Below the pieces are notes generated by a model, which was given only the letters and a program-made list of their open reading frames with translations, ran no database searches and was not told the origin of the DNA. DNA of 32,862 nt from Clostridia bacterium. GTDB taxonomy: Bacteria; Bacillota; Clostridia; Oscillospirales; CAG-272. Each line of letters opens with the position of its first letter. The stretch's first letter is position 1. A program made the position numbers and the translations under genes. Shown here piece by piece: positions 31,501 to 32,862 of the stretch. The stretch is taken from assembly GCA_017453205.1 (NCBI GenBank), contig JAFTKO010000031.1, forward strand, positions 1 through 32,862, read 5' to 3'.

Positions 31501-32862
31501 ATTCCAGAGCTTGACGCAATATATGATTCCAACGTTACTCTGCCCACACCCTCAAGAACAGGTTATTCCTTTGACGGATGGTATAACGGAAATCAAAAAT
31601 ACACATCCGGAGCATGGAAAGAGGCATCTAATGTCACACTTACTGCAAAGTGGACGGCAAATACCTATAAGGTTTCTTATGATGCCAATCAAGGTACGGT
31701 TTCTGCTTCTTCCAAAAATTATGTTTACGATGCAAGCTACACGTTGTTGACCCCTGAAAGAACGGGTTATGAGTTCCTTGGTTGGTATAACGGAAATACG
31801 CCTGTGGTACAAAGTGGAACTTGGTTATTTACCGAAAATCTTTCGCTTGTAGCAAAATGGAAAGCGCTTACATACACCGTAACCTATGATGCGGGTATAG
31901 GAACGTCTTCTGTTACCTCTGCGCAGGCAACCTATGATTCCAATTTTACACTTGCTACAGCCAGCCGAATTGGCTATTCCTTTGACGGTTGGTATTATAA
32001 TGGAACCAAATATGCGGATGGCGCGTGGAAGACCGCGAAAGATATTATGCTGACAGCAAAATGGGTTGCAAATACCGATACCAAGTACGTCGTCAATCAT
32101 TATCAGCAAAACATTACTGATGACGAATATACCTTGGAGTCTTCGCAAAATCTTGAAGGAACGTCGGATGCAACTATCACGCCCGAGGTTAAAACCTTTA
32201 CAGGCTTTACCTCACCGACGGCTCAGACTGTAACGGTTAAACCCGACGGCACGCTTGTCGTTAATTACTATTATACGAGAAATTATTATACTGTAACCGT
32301 TGTTGGAAACGGGGGAACATCAAGTGTTATCAATTTAAAATACCAATCTGTAATTGATACTACAAATTGGACAACAAGAGAAGGCTGTACTCTTGGTGGC
32401 TTGTATACTGATTTGGCTCTATCTAATCTCTATACCGACACCACTATGCCTGCAGAAAATAAAACTGTATATGCATATTGGATAGGAGATAATGCTGTTT
32501 CTGATTTTATTTACACAACATCTGCAAATGGGATTACCATTACCGGATATGTCGGAAATGGCACAATTATTAAAATCCCTGCACAAATAGGCGGTGTAGA
32601 TATTGTTGCAATTTCGGAGGCAGCTTTTGTCGATCAATCAAGCGTTACTTCTATAATTGTACCTGATACCGTCACAAGTATTGGTCTTGGAGCATTCAAG
32701 GGATGCAATGCACTTACCGACATCACCCTTCCGTTTGTAGGAGCAAACGAGGATGCCAAAGGATATGAAGCGGTGTTTGGATATATCTTCGGATATACGT
32801 CGACAAACGGTAACAGCAATCATTATGTATATAGCGGAGCAACAAATGTCAGTATAGGTTCA
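28588..32862 (+). CDS. Zinc ribbon-TPR-TIR-transmembrane receptor-like protein with InlB and LRR ectodomain (TIR-2; 3' end outside window)
   Basis: Starts at GTG 28588-28590, seven bases after AAGGAG, and stays open for 1425 codons to the window end. Residues 1-295 align without gaps to TIR-1: zinc ribbon C6, C9, C24, C27; TPR; TIR 155-295 with E208 in AYEPYIFAAL. Then come TPR-like repeats, a charged coiled coil (about 500-555) and one membrane helix near 561-583. Outside are about eight InlB/Listeria-Bacteroides repeats (about 645-1305), each with a GY-F-GW core such as TGYTFAGW and SFDGWY and ending in A-KW. A MucBP-like unit lies at about 1165-1234, and a BspA-type leucine-rich repeat starts near 1342 (VTSIIVPDTVTSIGLGAFKG). 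The topology is cytoplasmic TIR, single helix, adhesin-like outside. Confidence 0.9.
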   Translation, partial: MALFKCKMCGGSLEIADNATVVECDYCGTQQTLPKLDDEKRANLYDRANHFRRNNEFDKAMAIYEQILNEDNTDAEAYWSIVLCRYGIEYVEDPSTKRRIPTVNRAQFTSILADEDYKSALANADTYQKSIYELEAKAIDEIQKGILAISNKEEPFDVFICYKETDNSGKRTQDSVLAQDLYYGLKNEGFKVFFSRITLEEKLGSAYEPYIFAALNSAKVMVVLGTKAEHFNAVWVKNEWSRFLALIKQGQKKVLIPAYKNMDPYDLPEEFSHLQAQDMSKLGFMQDLIRGIKKIAEKEKKETVKETVIVNQVNQDHDTAPLLKRAFLFLEDGDFDSADEYAEKVLDIDPECAEAYVVKLLIGLKLRSPSQIGSYASPIDRNPNYIKALRFAKGDYRNTIEGYNQAIVDRIDLDNKNQQYANACSLMNCRRYSDAISAFSKIGSFKDSAAKIEICKQNIETDRKERIYADALRNVASAAANDKNILNSIAALQSIKGYKDADAWVEKLEARLEKWYADQKAAEEKERIKAEQDKLEAIRQAELRKLKAEQNKKKAVKAAKIGIPSLIALVLVVVLTTTLLIPMIRFHKADKLFAEGKYAEADSIYKELDGFGKSDQRISAVKAIDQVEDKKFEEGIKTLLAAGVPVELTYQTAGGSLTDTQTISLGYTLSLDDSIVPLSAEKSTTSEQTVFTFTQSSDFTGLKTPGRNGYRFVEWELDTYAYDVESKDATFTLSLKAKWSTKDYTVEYDLASGSVQGNNVVEYDPEDEAFTLINPTRTGYTFAGWMGTGLSEPTIEVTVPTGSYGNRTYTATWKANEYTVTLLPNGGEVSNAQLTVVYDKPFTLPTPTWLGHDFSGWYIDGKKVTDGTWNEIQNITLTAKWDATDYTITYHLDNGTNAASNPKTYTIYDAIALKEPTKTGYTFLGWTYDGQSTPTKTVSIAIGTTGNKVYTANWQANEYKVTFDANNGTVSIPELDAIYDSNVTLPTPSRTGYSFDGWYNGNQKYTSGAWKEASNVTLTAKWTANTYKVSYDANQGTVSASSKNYVYDASYTLLTPERTGYEFLGWYNGNTPVVQSGTWLFTENLSLVAKWKALTYTVTYDAGIGTSSVTSAQATYDSNFTLATASRIGYSFDGWYYNGTKYADGAWKTAKDIMLTAKWVANTDTKYVVNHYQQNITDDEYTLESSQNLEGTSDATITPEVKTFTGFTSPTAQTVTVKPDGTLVVNYYYTRNYYTVTVVGNGGTSSVINLKYQSVIDTTNWTTREGCTLGGLYTDLALSNLYTDTTMPAENKTVYAYWIGDNAVSDFIYTTSANGITITGYVGNGTIIKIPAQIGGVDIVAISEAAFVDQSSVTSIIVPDTVTSIGLGAFKGCNALTDITLPFVGANEDAKGYEAVFGYIFGYTSTNGNSNHYVYSGATNVSIGS

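Overview
The window looks like the chromosome of an anaerobic, gut-type Firmicute (class Clostridia, perhaps Oscillospirales or Christensenellales). The evidence is Rex, a DnaD-like plus DnaC/DnaI-like helicase-loading pair, a ComEB-type dCMP deaminase, TsaD/RimI, TypA, a DUF975 protein and a DUF6809 protein, with Shine-Dalgarno sites of the GGAGG type and sigma-A promoters that often carry an extended -10. The genus cannot be fixed from sequence alone.

Left part (1-13414): a core-like, GC-rich region. It starts with the tail of an IS30-type transposase and a DUF975 membrane protein. Then comes a long run of minus-strand genes. In transcription order these are an HD phosphohydrolase; dCMP deaminase and a lipoprotein; a low-molecular-weight phosphatase overlapping rimI; tsaD; and an operon rex-dnaD-dnaC-like. 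A DUF6809 gene and typA/bipA follow on the plus strand. The intergenic spaces are crowded with at least three dispersed repeat families (called A, B and H here). Family B ends exactly at the stop codon of three different genes. A cluster of six DnaA-box-like sites lies upstream of rex.

Middle part (13416-23376): a Tn7-like transposon whose end begins 1-7 bp after the typA stop codon. The end carries four copies of a roughly 20-bp TnsB-site-like repeat. It is followed by tnsC, tnsB, tnsA and two TnsD/TniQ systems, all on the minus strand and transcribed tnsD1 > tnsD2a > tnsD2b > tnsA > tnsB > tnsC. The second TnsD is split by a single in-frame TAG exactly at the linker between its TniQ half and its zinc-rich half. 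Divergent from tnsD1 is a protein with ISL3-transposase-like layout but apparently without the catalytic acidic residues. Base composition falls and repeat families A, B and H disappear at the typA boundary. No right transposon end was found, so how far the element extends is open.

Right part (23417-32862): a five-gene plus-strand cluster with its own promoter. It encodes a ribbon-helix-helix regulator, a zinc-ribbon/TIR/transmembrane/DUF6273 protein, an SPFH protein with three zinc ribbons, a four-helix membrane protein, and a very large second zinc-ribbon/TIR/transmembrane protein. The outer part of the last carries InlB-type repeats and then BspA-type leucine-rich repeats, and runs off the window. 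The two TIR proteins share a near-identical cytoplasmic half (gap-free over the first ~295 residues) but have unrelated ectodomains. This looks like a membrane-anchored TIR sensing or defence system with Toll-receptor-like logic, possibly carried as Tn7 cargo. It is the most interesting part of the window.
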